The notes under the pieces are model-generated. The model did no database searches. It had not been told where the DNA came from and saw only the letters and a program-made list of their open reading frames with translations. From Cellulosimicrobium funkei (GTDB taxonomy: Bacteria; Actinomycetota; Actinomycetes; Actinomycetales; Cellulomonadaceae), in contig NZ_SOZH01000001.1 of the NCBI RefSeq assembly GCF_004519295.1, positions 1 through 64,000 of the forward strand: DNA of 64,000 bases, given 5' to 3'. This document shows, one piece after another, positions 52,122 to 60,218 of this stretch (position 1 is the first letter of the stretch; every line of letters begins with the position of its first letter). The position numbers were made by a program, and so were the translations under genes.

Positions 52122-52169
52122 CACGACGACGGGCCCTCACCTCCACGGAGGTGAGGGCCCGTCGTCGTG
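52122..52169. terminator. perfect 22-bp bidirectional hairpin between pknB and trpG
   Basis: Arms 52122-52143 and 52148-52169 are perfectly complementary with a four-base CACG loop. The stem contains GGGCCCTCACC and GACGACGGG. It lies between converging genes and should stop transcripts from both sides. Confidence 0.9.
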
Positions 52170-52222
52170 CGGCGCGTCCGAGTGGCGGCAGACAGACGGG
52201 GGCCGGTGCCGCGCGGTGCTCG

Positions 52223-52882
52223 CTAGTGGCGCACGAGCGGGGCCATGCCCGCGGAGCGCTCGACGGCGCCCTCCAGGCCGCACGCCTCGAGCCAGTTCGC
52301 GAGCAGGCGGTGGCCACCCTCGGTCAGCACGGACTCCGGGTGGAACTGGACGCCGTGCAGCGGCAGGTCCTTGTGCTGGAGGCCCATGATGACGCCCCCG
52401 GCGGTCGTCGCCGTCACCTCGAGCTCGGCGGGCACGGTGTCGCTCACGACGGCGAGCGAGTGGTACCGCGTCGCGGTGAACGGGTGGGGGAGGCCGGCGA
52501 GCACGCCCTCGCCCTCGTGCTCCACGAGGCTCGTCTTGCCGTGCATGAGCTCGGGGGCGTGCGTGACCGTCGCGCCGTACACCTCGGCGAGGGCCTGGTG
52601 GCCCAGGCACACGCCGAGCATCGGCGTGCGCGACGCGGCGCACGTGCGGATCACGTGCTCGCTCTGCCCGGCCTCCTTCGGCGTGCCGGGCCCGGGGGAG
52701 ACGAGGACGCCGTCGAACACGGTGCCGTCCGCGTCGCGGAAGCGCCCTTCGGCGTCGGGCTCCGGCACCGCGTCGTTGCGCACGACGACGGTCTGCGCGC
52801 CCAGCTGGTCGAGGTAGCCGACGATCGTGTAGACGAACGAGTCGTAGTTGTCCACGACGAGGATGCGGGTCGGGTGGGTCAT
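52223..52882 (-). CDS. trpG: anthranilate / aminodeoxychorismate synthase component II (glutamine amidotransferase)
   Basis: A 219-residue class I glutamine amidotransferase supplying ammonia to a chorismate-using synthase. The triad is visible: Cys in LGVCLGHQALAE, and His and Glu in GVQFHPESVLTE; PGPGTP forms the oxyanion strand. Whether it serves tryptophan or folate synthesis, or both, is not decidable; the mycobacterial gene at this position is called trpG. ATG overlaps the stop of the small membrane protein upstream (ATGA), so it is the last gene of a DUF881-sortase-small protein-trpG operon. Confidence 0.92.
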   Translation of the reverse strand: MTHPTRILVVDNYDSFVYTIVGYLDQLGAQTVVVRNDAVPEPDAEGRFRDADGTVFDGVLVSPGPGTPKEAGQSEHVIRTCAASRTPMLGVCLGHQALAEVYGATVTHAPELMHGKTSLVEHEGEGVLAGLPHPFTATRYHSLAVVSDTVPAELEVTATTAGGVIMGLQHKDLPLHGVQFHPESVLTEGGHRLLANWLEACGLEGAVERSAGMAPLVRH

Positions 52883-53073
52883 CGCGGGGCCTCCACGGAC
52901 GCTGCGCCGGCGGCGTCGGTCTGGATGTTGGGGTCGTTGAACGGCATGTACTCGGACACGAGCGGGAACAGCCACTCGAAGCACGCGAGCACGACGGCGG
53001 CCGCGAGGACGAGCAGGATCAGCACCCGCAGCCACGCCGGGCCGGGCAGCACGCGCCACAGCGCCCCGTACAT
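52879..53073 (-). CDS. small single-helix membrane protein, 64 aa
   Basis: A 64-residue protein with one strong helix (LRVLILLVLAAAVVLACFEW, residues about 15-34) followed by LFPLVSEYMPFNDPNIQTDA and a short tail. The segment after the helix looks conserved in type, as in small proteins encoded next to class E sortase genes in actinobacteria. Function unknown. GGAGG six bases before ATG. It overlaps both neighbours (TGATG with sortase, ATGA with trpG), so its dosage is tied to them. Confidence 0.8.
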   Translation of the reverse strand: MYGALWRVLPGPAWLRVLILLVLAAAVVLACFEWLFPLVSEYMPFNDPNIQTDAAGAASVEAPR

Positions 53074-53852
53074 CACGAGCCTCCTTCGGCGGCGGGAGCG
53101 GTCTGGCCGACGAGCTCCGGCGGCGTGCCGTCCTCGACGGGCATCCAGTAGTCGAACTTCGCGTTGACGATGTACCGCGCGACGAGCGAGTTGAGGCCGA
53201 TCGGGTGGCACGTCGTCAGCGTGAGGTACCGCTCGGTGGGCTCGACGCCGGGCTGCCACGGGACGGGCGCGATCGCCTCGACCTGGTCGGGCTTCACGGC
53301 CTGCATGTGGTCGACGCGGTAGACGTACCACGTGCCGTCGGCCTCGACGACGATCGGGTCGCCGATCTCGAGCTCCTCGACGTCGTGGAAGATCTTGCCG
53401 TACGTCTGCCGGTGCCCGGCGAGGGAGAAGTTCCCGACGGCGCCCGGCATGACGGTCTCGGGGTAGTGCCCGGCCATCGCCTGGTCGAGGATCGACCGCT
53501 TGTCGGTGCCTTCCGCGATCGGCATCATCTTGCCGTCCCAGCGCGGCACGTAGAGCGTGCCCCACACCTCGCCGAGCGCGGGCGCGGCGGGGACGGGCGG
53601 GTCGTCACGCAGGATCGTCGTACCGACGTCCGCCGCGTCCGGCGTCGGCGCCTGGATCTCCTCGAGCACCTGCGCCTGGACGCGGTCCGCCTGGACGTCC
53701 GTCCACCAGAGCTGCCAGACGACGTACAGGCCGAGCAGGATCCCCAGCGTGATGAGCAGCTCGCCGAGCACCCCCACGACGGCGGACACCGGACCGCGAC
53801 CCGAGCCGCGGTGCCCCGCGTGGCGGGCCGGTGCGGGGGTCGTCGCGGTCAC
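53073..53852 (-). CDS. srtE: class E sortase
   Basis: A 259-residue membrane transpeptidase that anchors LAXTG-type proteins to the cell wall. One N-terminal helix (about 22-50) is followed by the sortase barrel with His147 in FSLAGHRQTYG, catalytic Cys215 in TLTTCHPIG and Arg226 in SLVARY. The TLTTCxP form is characteristic of class E enzymes of high-GC Gram-positives. Its GTG overlaps the DUF881 stop (GTGA) and its stop overlaps the small membrane gene. Substrates are not encoded nearby. Confidence 0.94.
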   Translation of the reverse strand: MTATTPAPARHAGHRGSGRGPVSAVVGVLGELLITLGILLGLYVVWQLWWTDVQADRVQAQVLEEIQAPTPDAADVGTTILRDDPPVPAAPALGEVWGTLYVPRWDGKMMPIAEGTDKRSILDQAMAGHYPETVMPGAVGNFSLAGHRQTYGKIFHDVEELEIGDPIVVEADGTWYVYRVDHMQAVKPDQVEAIAPVPWQPGVEPTERYLTLTTCHPIGLNSLVARYIVNAKFDYWMPVEDGTPPELVGQTAPAAEGGS

Positions 53853-54649
53853 GACGCCACCGCGTCGGACGGGCGCGCGTAGCGGAGCTCGAGCGCCCCC
53901 TGGTAGCCCGGCATCTCGATGTCGCTCTCGTCCTCGACCGACCAGCCGAGGTTCACCGCGTCGACGTACTCCTTGTACACCTGGACGCCCGGCGAACGGT
54001 CGAGCGCGTCGCGCAGGGCCTCGGGGTCGCCCACGGCCTCGACGACGTAGGGCGGGGAGTACACGCGGCCGTGCAGCAGCAGGATGTTGCCCGCGCAGCG
54101 GAACGCCGACGTCGCCGTGACGCGCTGCCCCTGGAGCGTCATCGCCTCGGCACCGCCCGCCCACAGCGCGTTGACGACGGACTGGATGTCCTGCTGGTGC
54201 ACGACGAGGTCGTCGGGGCGGATCCCCGCCGGGTAGCTGCCCTCGGGGGGCGCGTCGTCGAGCGTCACGGAGACGCCGGCGCCCTCGACGGGCGTCGTCC
54301 CCGCGGCCACGGCCGTGCGCGCCGCGAGGTCGGGGTCGACGCCGGCGGGCGCGTCCCCGGTCTGCGACAGGTCCGCGACCTCCGCCGTCAGGGCGTCGAC
54401 CTGCGTCGCGAGGTCGGCCACGCGGTCGGACTCGCGGTCGACGAGCTGCGCGAGGTTCTCCGGGTGCCGGGACTCGTCGCCGCGCGCGAGGCGCGCGTTC
54501 GCCGTGAACATGACCCCGGCGAGCGCGAGGACGAGCGCGACCGTCACGGCGGACCGGACGCGACGCGCGCGCGGCGTGCCGCCCGGGGCGGACGACGGCC
54601 CCTCGGCGGGGTCGTCCGGGCCCGTGGCGGCGGGGTCCGTGGTGCTCAC
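53849..54649 (-). CDS. DUF881 family membrane-anchored protein
   Basis: A 266-residue protein with one N-terminal helix (SAVTVALVLALAGVMFTANA, residues about 33-52), a coiled-coil stretch (QLVDRESDRVADLATQVDAL) and a C-terminal DUF881 domain: VSVTLDDAPPEGSYP, DLVVHQQDIQSVVNALWAGG, AEAMTLQGQRVTATSAFRCA, LLHGRVYSPPYVVEAVGDPE. Homologues sit beside crgA across actinobacteria, hinting at a role at the division site; the biochemical function is unknown. GTG start; first gene of the operon running to trpG. Confidence 0.93.
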   Translation of the reverse strand: MSTTDPAATGPDDPAEGPSSAPGGTPRARRVRSAVTVALVLALAGVMFTANARLARGDESRHPENLAQLVDRESDRVADLATQVDALTAEVADLSQTGDAPAGVDPDLAARTAVAAGTTPVEGAGVSVTLDDAPPEGSYPAGIRPDDLVVHQQDIQSVVNALWAGGAEAMTLQGQRVTATSAFRCAGNILLLHGRVYSPPYVVEAVGDPEALRDALDRSPGVQVYKEYVDAVNLGWSVEDESDIEMPGYQGALELRYARPSDAVAS

Positions 54650-54995
54650 GCGACCGTCTCCTTCCTGGGGGCGGACGAGGTCGTCGACCGGGTCGGCGTC
54701 GTGCGTCGGCGTGATGCGTCGGCGTGGTGGACTGTGTCGTGCTGAGTCGTGCGCGGCACACCTCGCGGCACGTCCTCCGCGCGCGGTGTCCGTGCCTATT
54801 GTGTGCGCCCACTACGCTAGTCGACGAACGTCGTCCACGATCGTGACGGACCTGTGCTCCGGCAGAGCCTCGCGGCCCGTCGACGACCTTCGCCCGACCC
54901 ATGCACGGTTCCTGCACGACGACGGCAGGCGTCCGCTCCCGCGGTGCGTCTCGGCGCCGGCGCAGCGAGCCCCACCAGGACAGGAGCCCACCCTC
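54650..54995. other. 346-bp divergent promoter region between DUF881 and crgA
   Basis: No coding frame looks real. The sequence TATTGTGTGCGCCCACTACGCT near 54797-54818 is the most AT-rich stretch and probably contains one of the two promoters. No clear dyads were seen. Confidence 0.4.
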
Positions 54996-55247
54996 GTGCC
55001 CGAGTCGAAGTCGCGCAAGAAGCCCAAGCCGCAGCGTCCGCCGAGCGTGCCGAAGCCCGAGACGGGCAACCCGCGCTGGCTCGTGCCCACGATGCTCGGG
55101 CTCATGCTCGTCGGGCTCGCCTGGATCGTGCTGTTCTACCTCAGCGGTCCGAAGCAGCTCCCCGTCCCGCCGCTCGGCGCGTGGAACCTCGGGGTCGGCT
55201 TCGCCTTCATCATCGCGGGCTTCGCGCTCACGACGCGCTGGAAGTAG
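54996..55247 (+). CDS. crgA: cell division protein CrgA
   Basis: An 83-residue protein with a basic Pro/Lys-rich N-terminus (MPESKSRKKPKPQRPPSVPK) and two helices (about 30-50 and 61-80). The conserved GNPRWLVPTMLGLMLVGLAW and GAWNLGVGFAFIIAGFALTT with the terminal RWK are diagnostic. CrgA recruits septal proteins (FtsQ, FtsI) and restrains FtsZ ring assembly in actinobacteria. AGGAG lies nine bases before the GTG. Near the pknB cluster as in other actinobacteria, but here followed by an unusual transporter insertion. Confidence 0.96.
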   Translation: MPESKSRKKPKPQRPPSVPKPETGNPRWLVPTMLGLMLVGLAWIVLFYLSGPKQLPVPPLGAWNLGVGFAFIIAGFALTTRWK

Positions 55248-55252
55248 CCGTT

Positions 55253-55297
55253 GCCCGGGGAGCCCGCGGCGCGCGCGACGGAGCGCGCACCCCGGGC
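55253..55297 (+). terminator. crgA terminator
   Basis: An outer stem GCCCGGGG (55253-55260) / CCCCGGGC (55290-55297) encloses a second perfect stem GCGCGC (55271-55276) / GCGCGC (55283-55288). It begins six bases after the crgA stop. Confidence 0.8.
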
Positions 55298-55782
55298 CTC
55301 CCCGGCACCATGCACCGCCGGCGGGGAGCTACACGTCGGGCTCCAGGGGATGCGATCCCCGCGACGGTGAGGCGCCACTGCGCCCCCGCTCGGCCGCCCG
55401 ACCCGCGGTACTGCGCCTGCGGGCCGGCGACAGGCCCGGTGATCTCTCCCGCCGTCGCACGCCGTCCCGTACCCCCGCCACCGCCGCTGAAGCCCGTCCT
55501 GCGGCGGCTGCAGCGCCCGGGGCTCAGCACCCGCGTCCTGACGGCCTCGGGCCCCTCGAGCGCCGCGCCGCGATCCTGATCGCCCCCTCGTCCGAGCCGG
55601 GAAGAGCCCGTCTCCGCTCCCGACGACCAGGAACGGGACGATGAACGAGGCCCCCCACCGGTCGGGTCCACCACCCGCGCGGAGCGCCGACGGCGCCGCA
55701 CCTCTCGGCACTGGCTGATCACTCGACACCCGGTGAAATTGTCATACACTTTGCGCTCCAGACCGACACAAGGATGTGTGAC
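55298..55782. other. 485-bp intergenic region before the transporter gene
   Basis: Frames on both strands are open but show Arg/Pro/Ala-rich translations without family features and are treated as shadows. The last 45 bases turn A/T rich (GGTGAAATTGTCATACACTT) and hold TGTCAT at 55740 and ATGACA at 55783, an inverted pair spanning the start codon that may be a GntR-type operator. A -10-like CATACACT lies there too. Confidence 0.45.
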
Positions 55783-57129
55783 ATGACAGATACTCGTACG
55801 TCTCCTGGGACCTCCGCCGCCGGGGGGCAACCGGTCGACACGTACCGCGCGGAGCATCCGGAGAAGTTCCTCACGTACCTCGGGCGGCGCAAGGTCGTCT
55901 TCCTCGTCGCCTACGTCGGGTACGTCTGCGCCTACCTGGTGCGCAACAACTTCAAGCTGCAGAGCGAGACGATCCGCCTGGAGAACGGGTGGGAGCTGAG
56001 CCAGGTCGGGCTGATCCTCACCGCGTTCACCATCACCTACGGGTTCGCGAAGTTCTTCATGGGTGCGGTCGCCGACCGCGTCAGCCTGCGCCGCATCTTC
56101 GCCGCCTGCCTCGGGCTGTCGGCCGTCCTGTGCATCGCGATGGGCTTCGTCGACAGCTTCGCCCTGTTCTTCGTCCTCATGCTGGCGCTCGGTGTCATCC
56201 AGGGCGCGCTCGCCCCCTCGTCGATGGCGATGATCGCGAACTGGTACCCGAACAAGTCGCGAGGCTCGGGCATCGCGATCTGGAACACGTCGCAGAACCT
56301 CGGCGGAGCGGGTCTCCCGCTGATCCTCACCTGGCTGGTCACGACGGTGAGTCCCGGTTCGACCTCGATCGGGTTCCTGGTGCCGGGTCTCCTCGTCCTC
56401 GGCCTGAGCTTCGTCTTCTGGAAGTTCGGTGGCGATCGTCCGGACCGCGAGGGCCTCGACCGGCTCTCCACGATGTACGGGGCGGCCGGCGAACCGCAGG
56501 TCGAGGTCAAGCCCGACGAGAGCTACCTCCGCAGCTTCGTCCGGTACGTCCTCACGTCGCCCGTGGTCCTGACCATCGGCCTCGTCAACGCGATCCTCTA
56601 CTTCGTGCGCTTCGGCGTGCTCAACTGGATGCCGGCCTTCCTCGGCACGGAGATGGGCTTCTCCGAGACCGAGTACCTCACCGCCTTCGCCGTGCTCGAG
56701 TGGGTGGCGATCCCGGGCTGCTTCTTCTTCGCCTGGGTCGCGATCAAGCTGCCGAACAAGCAGTCGCTGGTGGGAGGCATCGGCCTGCTCGTGCTCGCGG
56801 CCTCCGTCTACCTGTACATGGGCAACACGAGCTACCCCGTGCTGCTTCTCGTGAGCGGCGTCATGGGCGCGCTCATCTACGGCCCCCAGCTCATCGTCAA
56901 CATCATGACGCTCAACGTGGTCCCGCTGAAGGCGGCAGGTGTCGCCGTCGGGTTCGTGGGGCTCTTCGGGTACATCGTGGGCGAGATGGCCGCCAACCTC
57001 GTGATGCCGATCCTCGCCGAGAGGCTCAGCTGGACCGTGAGCTTCCTCGTGCTCTCGGCGTTCGCCGTCCTCGGCGGCGCGCTCTACCTCTCTCTCGCGC
57101 GGTACGAGCGCAAGATCGTCGCCGCGTGA
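55783..57129 (+). CDS. MFS transporter, organophosphate:Pi antiporter (GlpT/UhpT)-like
   Basis: A 448-residue 12-helix transporter. N-terminal FLVAYVGYVCAYLVRNNFKL, the motif VADRVSLRRIFAACLGL and APSSMAMIANWYPNKSRGSG with IAIWNTSQNLGGAGLPL are typical of the OPA family, which exchanges sugar phosphates or glycerol phosphate for phosphate. The second of two close ATGs is chosen because AAGG lies nine bases upstream. The gene is convergent with a second OPA-type gene and probably controlled by the GntR gene at 58549. The precise substrate is unknown. Confidence 0.88.
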   Translation: MTDTRTSPGTSAAGGQPVDTYRAEHPEKFLTYLGRRKVVFLVAYVGYVCAYLVRNNFKLQSETIRLENGWELSQVGLILTAFTITYGFAKFFMGAVADRVSLRRIFAACLGLSAVLCIAMGFVDSFALFFVLMLALGVIQGALAPSSMAMIANWYPNKSRGSGIAIWNTSQNLGGAGLPLILTWLVTTVSPGSTSIGFLVPGLLVLGLSFVFWKFGGDRPDREGLDRLSTMYGAAGEPQVEVKPDESYLRSFVRYVLTSPVVLTIGLVNAILYFVRFGVLNWMPAFLGTEMGFSETEYLTAFAVLEWVAIPGCFFFAWVAIKLPNKQSLVGGIGLLVLAASVYLYMGNTSYPVLLLVSGVMGALIYGPQLIVNIMTLNVVPLKAAGVAVGFVGLFGYIVGEMAANLVMPILAERLSWTVSFLVLSAFAVLGGALYLSLARYERKIVAA

Positions 57130-57141
57130 GCCGTGGGTGGC

Positions 57142-57161
57142 GCCGGGCCCTGACGCCCGGC
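57142..57161. terminator. hairpin between the two convergent transporter genes
   Basis: GCCGGGC (57142-57148) and GCCCGGC (57155-57161) pair around a six-base loop in the 33-bp gap between the two stops, serving both directions. Confidence 0.6.
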
Positions 57162-57162
57162 G

Positions 57163-58461
57163 TCATCCACCGATCCGGAGCCGGAGCTCGTGGCGCCGCA
57201 GCCGGAGGCAGAGCGCGACGCACACGAGGCAGACGACGACGAGCGTCGCGAGGCTCAGGTCCCACGTGGACCAGGCCGCGATGCGGGGGATCGCCGTGTT
57301 GGCCAGGAGGGCACCGACCAGGTACCCGCCGAGACCGACCCACCCCACCGCGACACCGACCGCACGGGGGGACACGAAGTTCAGGGTCAGGACGTTGACG
57401 ATGACCTGCGGGCCGTACACGAGCGCACCGAGCGGGACGACCGTGAGGACGACGGAGTCGGCCGTGTCGCTCACCGTGTACGCGACGAGCACCAGCGCGA
57501 GGAGGATGATCGCCACCGCGGCCGACGACGCCATCCGCCCCGGCCAGCGCCGCGCGAGCAGCGCGAAGGCGAGCGAACCGGGGATGGCCCCCCACTCGAA
57601 CGCCGTGATGGCGAGCGACGCCTCGAACTGGGTCAGGCGGTTCTCCTGGATCTGGTAGATCGGCAGCCAGTTGAGCACCCCGAACCGCAGCAGGTACAGC
57701 AACGAGTTGAGGATCACGAGCAGCGCGAGGACGGGGCTCCCGAGCACGTGCACGCGCACCAGGGTCCAGTACGGCACCTCGGCGGGTACCGTCACAGCCG
57801 GGCTCGCCTCGGCTCCGTACACCGCACGCAGCGTCGGGTACCCCTCCTGCCACGGTCGCTCGCCTCCGGCCCGGGCGACGACGGCGGCACACACGAGTGC
57901 GACGAGTCCCGGCGCCCAGAAGCCGACGCGCCAGTCCGTCGGACCGGCCAGTGCGAGCCCGCCCGAGATCATCAGCGGCAGGGCGAGCGCACCCGCGTTC
58001 TGCGACGTGTTCCACACGGCGACCCTGCTCCCACGGAGCACCGGCGGGTACCACGCACCGATCATCGCGAGCGCGGCAGGAGCGCACGCGCCCTGGACGA
58101 GGCCGATGAGGACCAGCGCGATGCCGAGCGCCCAGGGCTCGCGCAGGAACGCCATGCCGCAGCACAGAGCGGCCGACACTCCGAGGCCCCACGCGAACGC
58201 GTACCGCAGCGAGAGCTGGTCCACCACCACCCCCATGACGAGCTTGCCCAGCCCGTAGCTGAGGGTGAACCCGGCGAGCAGCCCGCCGACCTGGGTCACG
58301 CTCAACCCGAGCTCGCGCGTGAGGAGGTCGCTCACCACGGCGACGTTGTTGCGCACGAGGTAGCAGGCTGCGTAGCCCAGGTAGGCGACGAGGAAGACCT
58401 GGCGACGGCGTGCGGCGAAGCCCGGAGGACCGCTCGCTCCTTCGCCGACGACGTCGCGCAC
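57163..58461 (-). CDS. MFS transporter, OPA (GlpT/UhpT)-like, second copy
   Basis: A 432-residue 12-helix relative of the gene at 55783, with the same landmarks: FLVAYLGYAACYLVRNNVAV, LVMGVVVDQLSLRYAFAWGL, PAALAMIGAWYPPVLRGSRV, AVWNTSQNAGALALPLMISG and LLRFGVLNWLPIYQIQE. The identity is moderate, so these are diverged paralogues rather than a recent duplication. GTG (VRDVVGEGASG) is chosen because GGGAGG lies four bases upstream. It is divergent from a GntR regulator and probably its target. Confidence 0.87.
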   Translation of the reverse strand: MRDVVGEGASGPPGFAARRRQVFLVAYLGYAACYLVRNNVAVVSDLLTRELGLSVTQVGGLLAGFTLSYGLGKLVMGVVVDQLSLRYAFAWGLGVSAALCCGMAFLREPWALGIALVLIGLVQGACAPAALAMIGAWYPPVLRGSRVAVWNTSQNAGALALPLMISGGLALAGPTDWRVGFWAPGLVALVCAAVVARAGGERPWQEGYPTLRAVYGAEASPAVTVPAEVPYWTLVRVHVLGSPVLALLVILNSLLYLLRFGVLNWLPIYQIQENRLTQFEASLAITAFEWGAIPGSLAFALLARRWPGRMASSAAVAIILLALVLVAYTVSDTADSVVLTVVPLGALVYGPQVIVNVLTLNFVSPRAVGVAVGWVGLGGYLVGALLANTAIPRIAAWSTWDLSLATLVVVCLVCVALCLRLRRHELRLRIGG

Positions 58462-58501
58462 TGGCCCTCCCTGGTCGCTCGCGGCGCCGGGGGCGCTCGT
58501 C

Positions 58502-58523
58502 GGCGATACTAGTCGTGATCGCC
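58502..58523. promoter_or_regulatory. possible GntR operator
   Basis: GGCGAT (58502-58507) and ATCGCC (58518-58523) form an inverted repeat with a ten-base centre (ACTAGTCGTG) in the 87-bp gap between the divergent transporter and gntR genes. Its position between the two starts fits a shared operator. Confidence 0.4.
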
Positions 58524-58548
58524 AGACGATCGGGGGGAAGGGATGACC

Positions 58549-59211
58549 ATGGCACGCCGTGCAGGACCACTCGCCGAGCAGCTTGCGCACCACCTGCGCG
58601 AGCGGCTCCTCCAGGGCGACCCACGGGGTGGCGAGCGCGTGTCCGAGCTCGGGGTCGCGAACGAGTACGGTGTCGCCCGCCCGACCGCGAAGGCGGCGCT
58701 CGACATCCTGGTGATGGAGGGTCTCGTCGCGCGCGAGCCGTACGCTGCGTTGCGGGTGACGACGGTCGAGGCGAGGGACGTCCCGGAGATCCTCGTCCTC
58801 CTCGAGGTCGCCGAGCGCCTCGCCGTCGCACGCATACTCCGCGACGGACCGGACCTGCGCGGTGTCCGGGACACGGCACGGACCGCACCGGACCGGGTGC
58901 TGGAGTCTGTCGTCGAGACCGCGGCCTCGACGCGTCTCGCGCGCACGCACCGGCAGGGGACCCTCGAGCTGGCGCTCGCCCTGAGCCGACGGACACCGTT
59001 CGCGGACCCGGGAGCGCCGGACCTCCGCGTCCTCGCCGAGCGGCTCGCCGACGCGCTCTTCCGCCTCGACGCAGAGGACGCGCACCAGACACTCGCGGAG
59101 CTGCACGATGCGCGCCGCGCCGCGTGCACGGCGTCGAGAGCGACGGCCCCGGCGCCCACGCCGTCGGAACCCGTCACAGCCCGCGCGGACGACAGCGCAC
59201 CCGCTCGCTGA
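58549..59211 (+). CDS. GntR-family transcriptional regulator
   Basis: A 220-residue regulator. The winged HTH (residues about 6-70) includes LAEQLAHHLRERLLQGDPRG, ERVSELGVANEYGVARPTAK and ALDILVMEGLVAREPYAALR. A mostly helical effector domain resembles the FCD/FadR group (VPEILVLLEVAERLAVARIL), followed by a disordered Ala/Pro tail. The second of two in-frame ATGs is chosen because the GAAGGG ribosome site lies six bases before it. It most likely senses the substrate of the divergent transporter. Confidence 0.87.
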   Translation: MARRAGPLAEQLAHHLRERLLQGDPRGGERVSELGVANEYGVARPTAKAALDILVMEGLVAREPYAALRVTTVEARDVPEILVLLEVAERLAVARILRDGPDLRGVRDTARTAPDRVLESVVETAASTRLARTHRQGTLELALALSRRTPFADPGAPDLRVLAERLADALFRLDAEDAHQTLAELHDARRAACTASRATAPAPTPSEPVTARADDSAPAR

Positions 59212-59235
59212 GGACGGGCCCCGTCACCCGGCCTG

Positions 59236-59265
59236 CTCACACCGGTGTAGTTCCACACCTGTGAG
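59236..59265. terminator. bulged hairpin between gntR and rhomboid gene
   Basis: CTCACA (59236-59241) pairs with TGTGAG (59260-59265) and GGTGT (59244-59248) with ACACC (59255-59259), leaving a two-base bulge and six-base loop. A minus-strand TTATCCCCA, similar to a DnaA box, follows at 59272-59280. Confidence 0.45.
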
Positions 59266-59297
59266 TAAGCCTGGGGATAACTCCTGTGGCCGCCTCG

Positions 59298-60218
59298 TCA
59301 GGCGAGATGGCCGAACTGGTCCGCTGCCGCGTAGGTGAGCCAGGAGGCGGCGACCAGCGCCACCACGACGACGACCGTCGCCCCCACGGACACGAGGGTG
59401 CGACGCTCGCGCGGCGCGTAGGCGTAGGCGGCGCCGAGCGCGAGCCCCACCACGAGACCGCCCAGGTGCGCCTGCCACGCGATGCCGGGGAAGAACAGCC
59501 CGATCGCGAAGTTGATGCCGATGAGTACGACGATCTGCATCGCGTTGCGGCCCGTCCGGCGCAGGACGAGCAGGATCGCCCCGAAGAGGCCGAACACCGC
59601 TCCCGAGGCGCCGACGACGGGCTGGTACCAGGCCTCCGACGTCGGGCCCCCCGCGAGGAGCAGGTAGCCGACGGAGCCGCCGAGCGCGGAGAGCAGGTAG
59701 AGCGCCGTGAAGCGCAGCCGGCCGAGCTGCTGCTCGAGGAACGGGCCCGTGATCCACAGGGCGTACATGTTGAAGAGGATGTGGACAGGGCTCGTCGAGT
59801 GCAGGAACGCCGCCGTGAGGAAGCGGTAGGGCTGCAGCTCGCCGACCCAGGGCGCGAACGCGAGCATGTTCGTCCACGTACCGCCCGTGACGAGCTGGAG
59901 GAGCCAGCTCACGACGCACAGGCCGATGATCGTGAACGTCACGACGGGCGGCCCGCCTCGCACCTTCCCACCCAGCGCGGTGCGCTGCGTCGGCGCCTGG
60001 CGGGCGGCGTCGCGCACGCAGTCGACGCACTGGATGCCGACCGCGGCCGGTCGCTGGCACTCGGGGCACGCCGGGCGCCCGCACCGCTGGCAGCGCACGT
60101 ACGACACGCGGTCCGGGTGCCGCGGGCACACCGGCGGGACGGCGGGACCGTCGTGCGGTCCGGCCGTCCCGTACGCCGGCGGGCCGGGTGGCCCGGGAGG
60201 TGTCGCCGAGATGGTCAG
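59298..60218 (-). CDS. rhomboid-family intramembrane serine protease
   Basis: About 306 residues. A cytoplasmic Cys-rich zinc-ribbon-like segment (CPRHPDRVSYVRCQRCGRPA then CPEC and CVDCV) precedes six or seven helices with the rhomboid landmarks FLHSTSPVHILFNMYALWI, catalytic Ser in VVGASGAVFGLFG and catalytic His in AWQAHLGGLVVGLALG. The start is uncertain: no ATG, GTG or TTG fits. A CTG overlapping the cyclophilin stop as CTGA would keep the Pro/Gly-rich leader; the next GTG (60131) would start one residue before the first Cys. Substrates unknown. Confidence 0.85.
   Translation of the reverse strand: MTISATPPGPPGPPAYGTAGPHDGPAVPPVCPRHPDRVSYVRCQRCGRPACPECQRPAAVGIQCVDCVRDAARQAPTQRTALGGKVRGGPPVVTFTIIGLCVVSWLLQLVTGGTWTNMLAFAPWVGELQPYRFLTAAFLHSTSPVHILFNMYALWITGPFLEQQLGRLRFTALYLLSALGGSVGYLLLAGGPTSEAWYQPVVGASGAVFGLFGAILLVLRRTGRNAMQIVVLIGINFAIGLFFPGIAWQAHLGGLVVGLALGAAYAYAPRERRTLVSVGATVVVVVALVAASWLTYAAADQFGHLA

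Noticed and set aside
55298-55782. Open frames in the gap before the first OPA transporter
   Set aside because: Translations are Arg/Pro/Ala-rich on both strands, with no ribosome site and no family features.
59236-59280. Replication-origin signal (DnaA-box-like TTATCCCCA)
   Set aside because: Only one weak box and no AT-rich unwinding region or dnaA/dnaN nearby; the position is more simply a terminator region.
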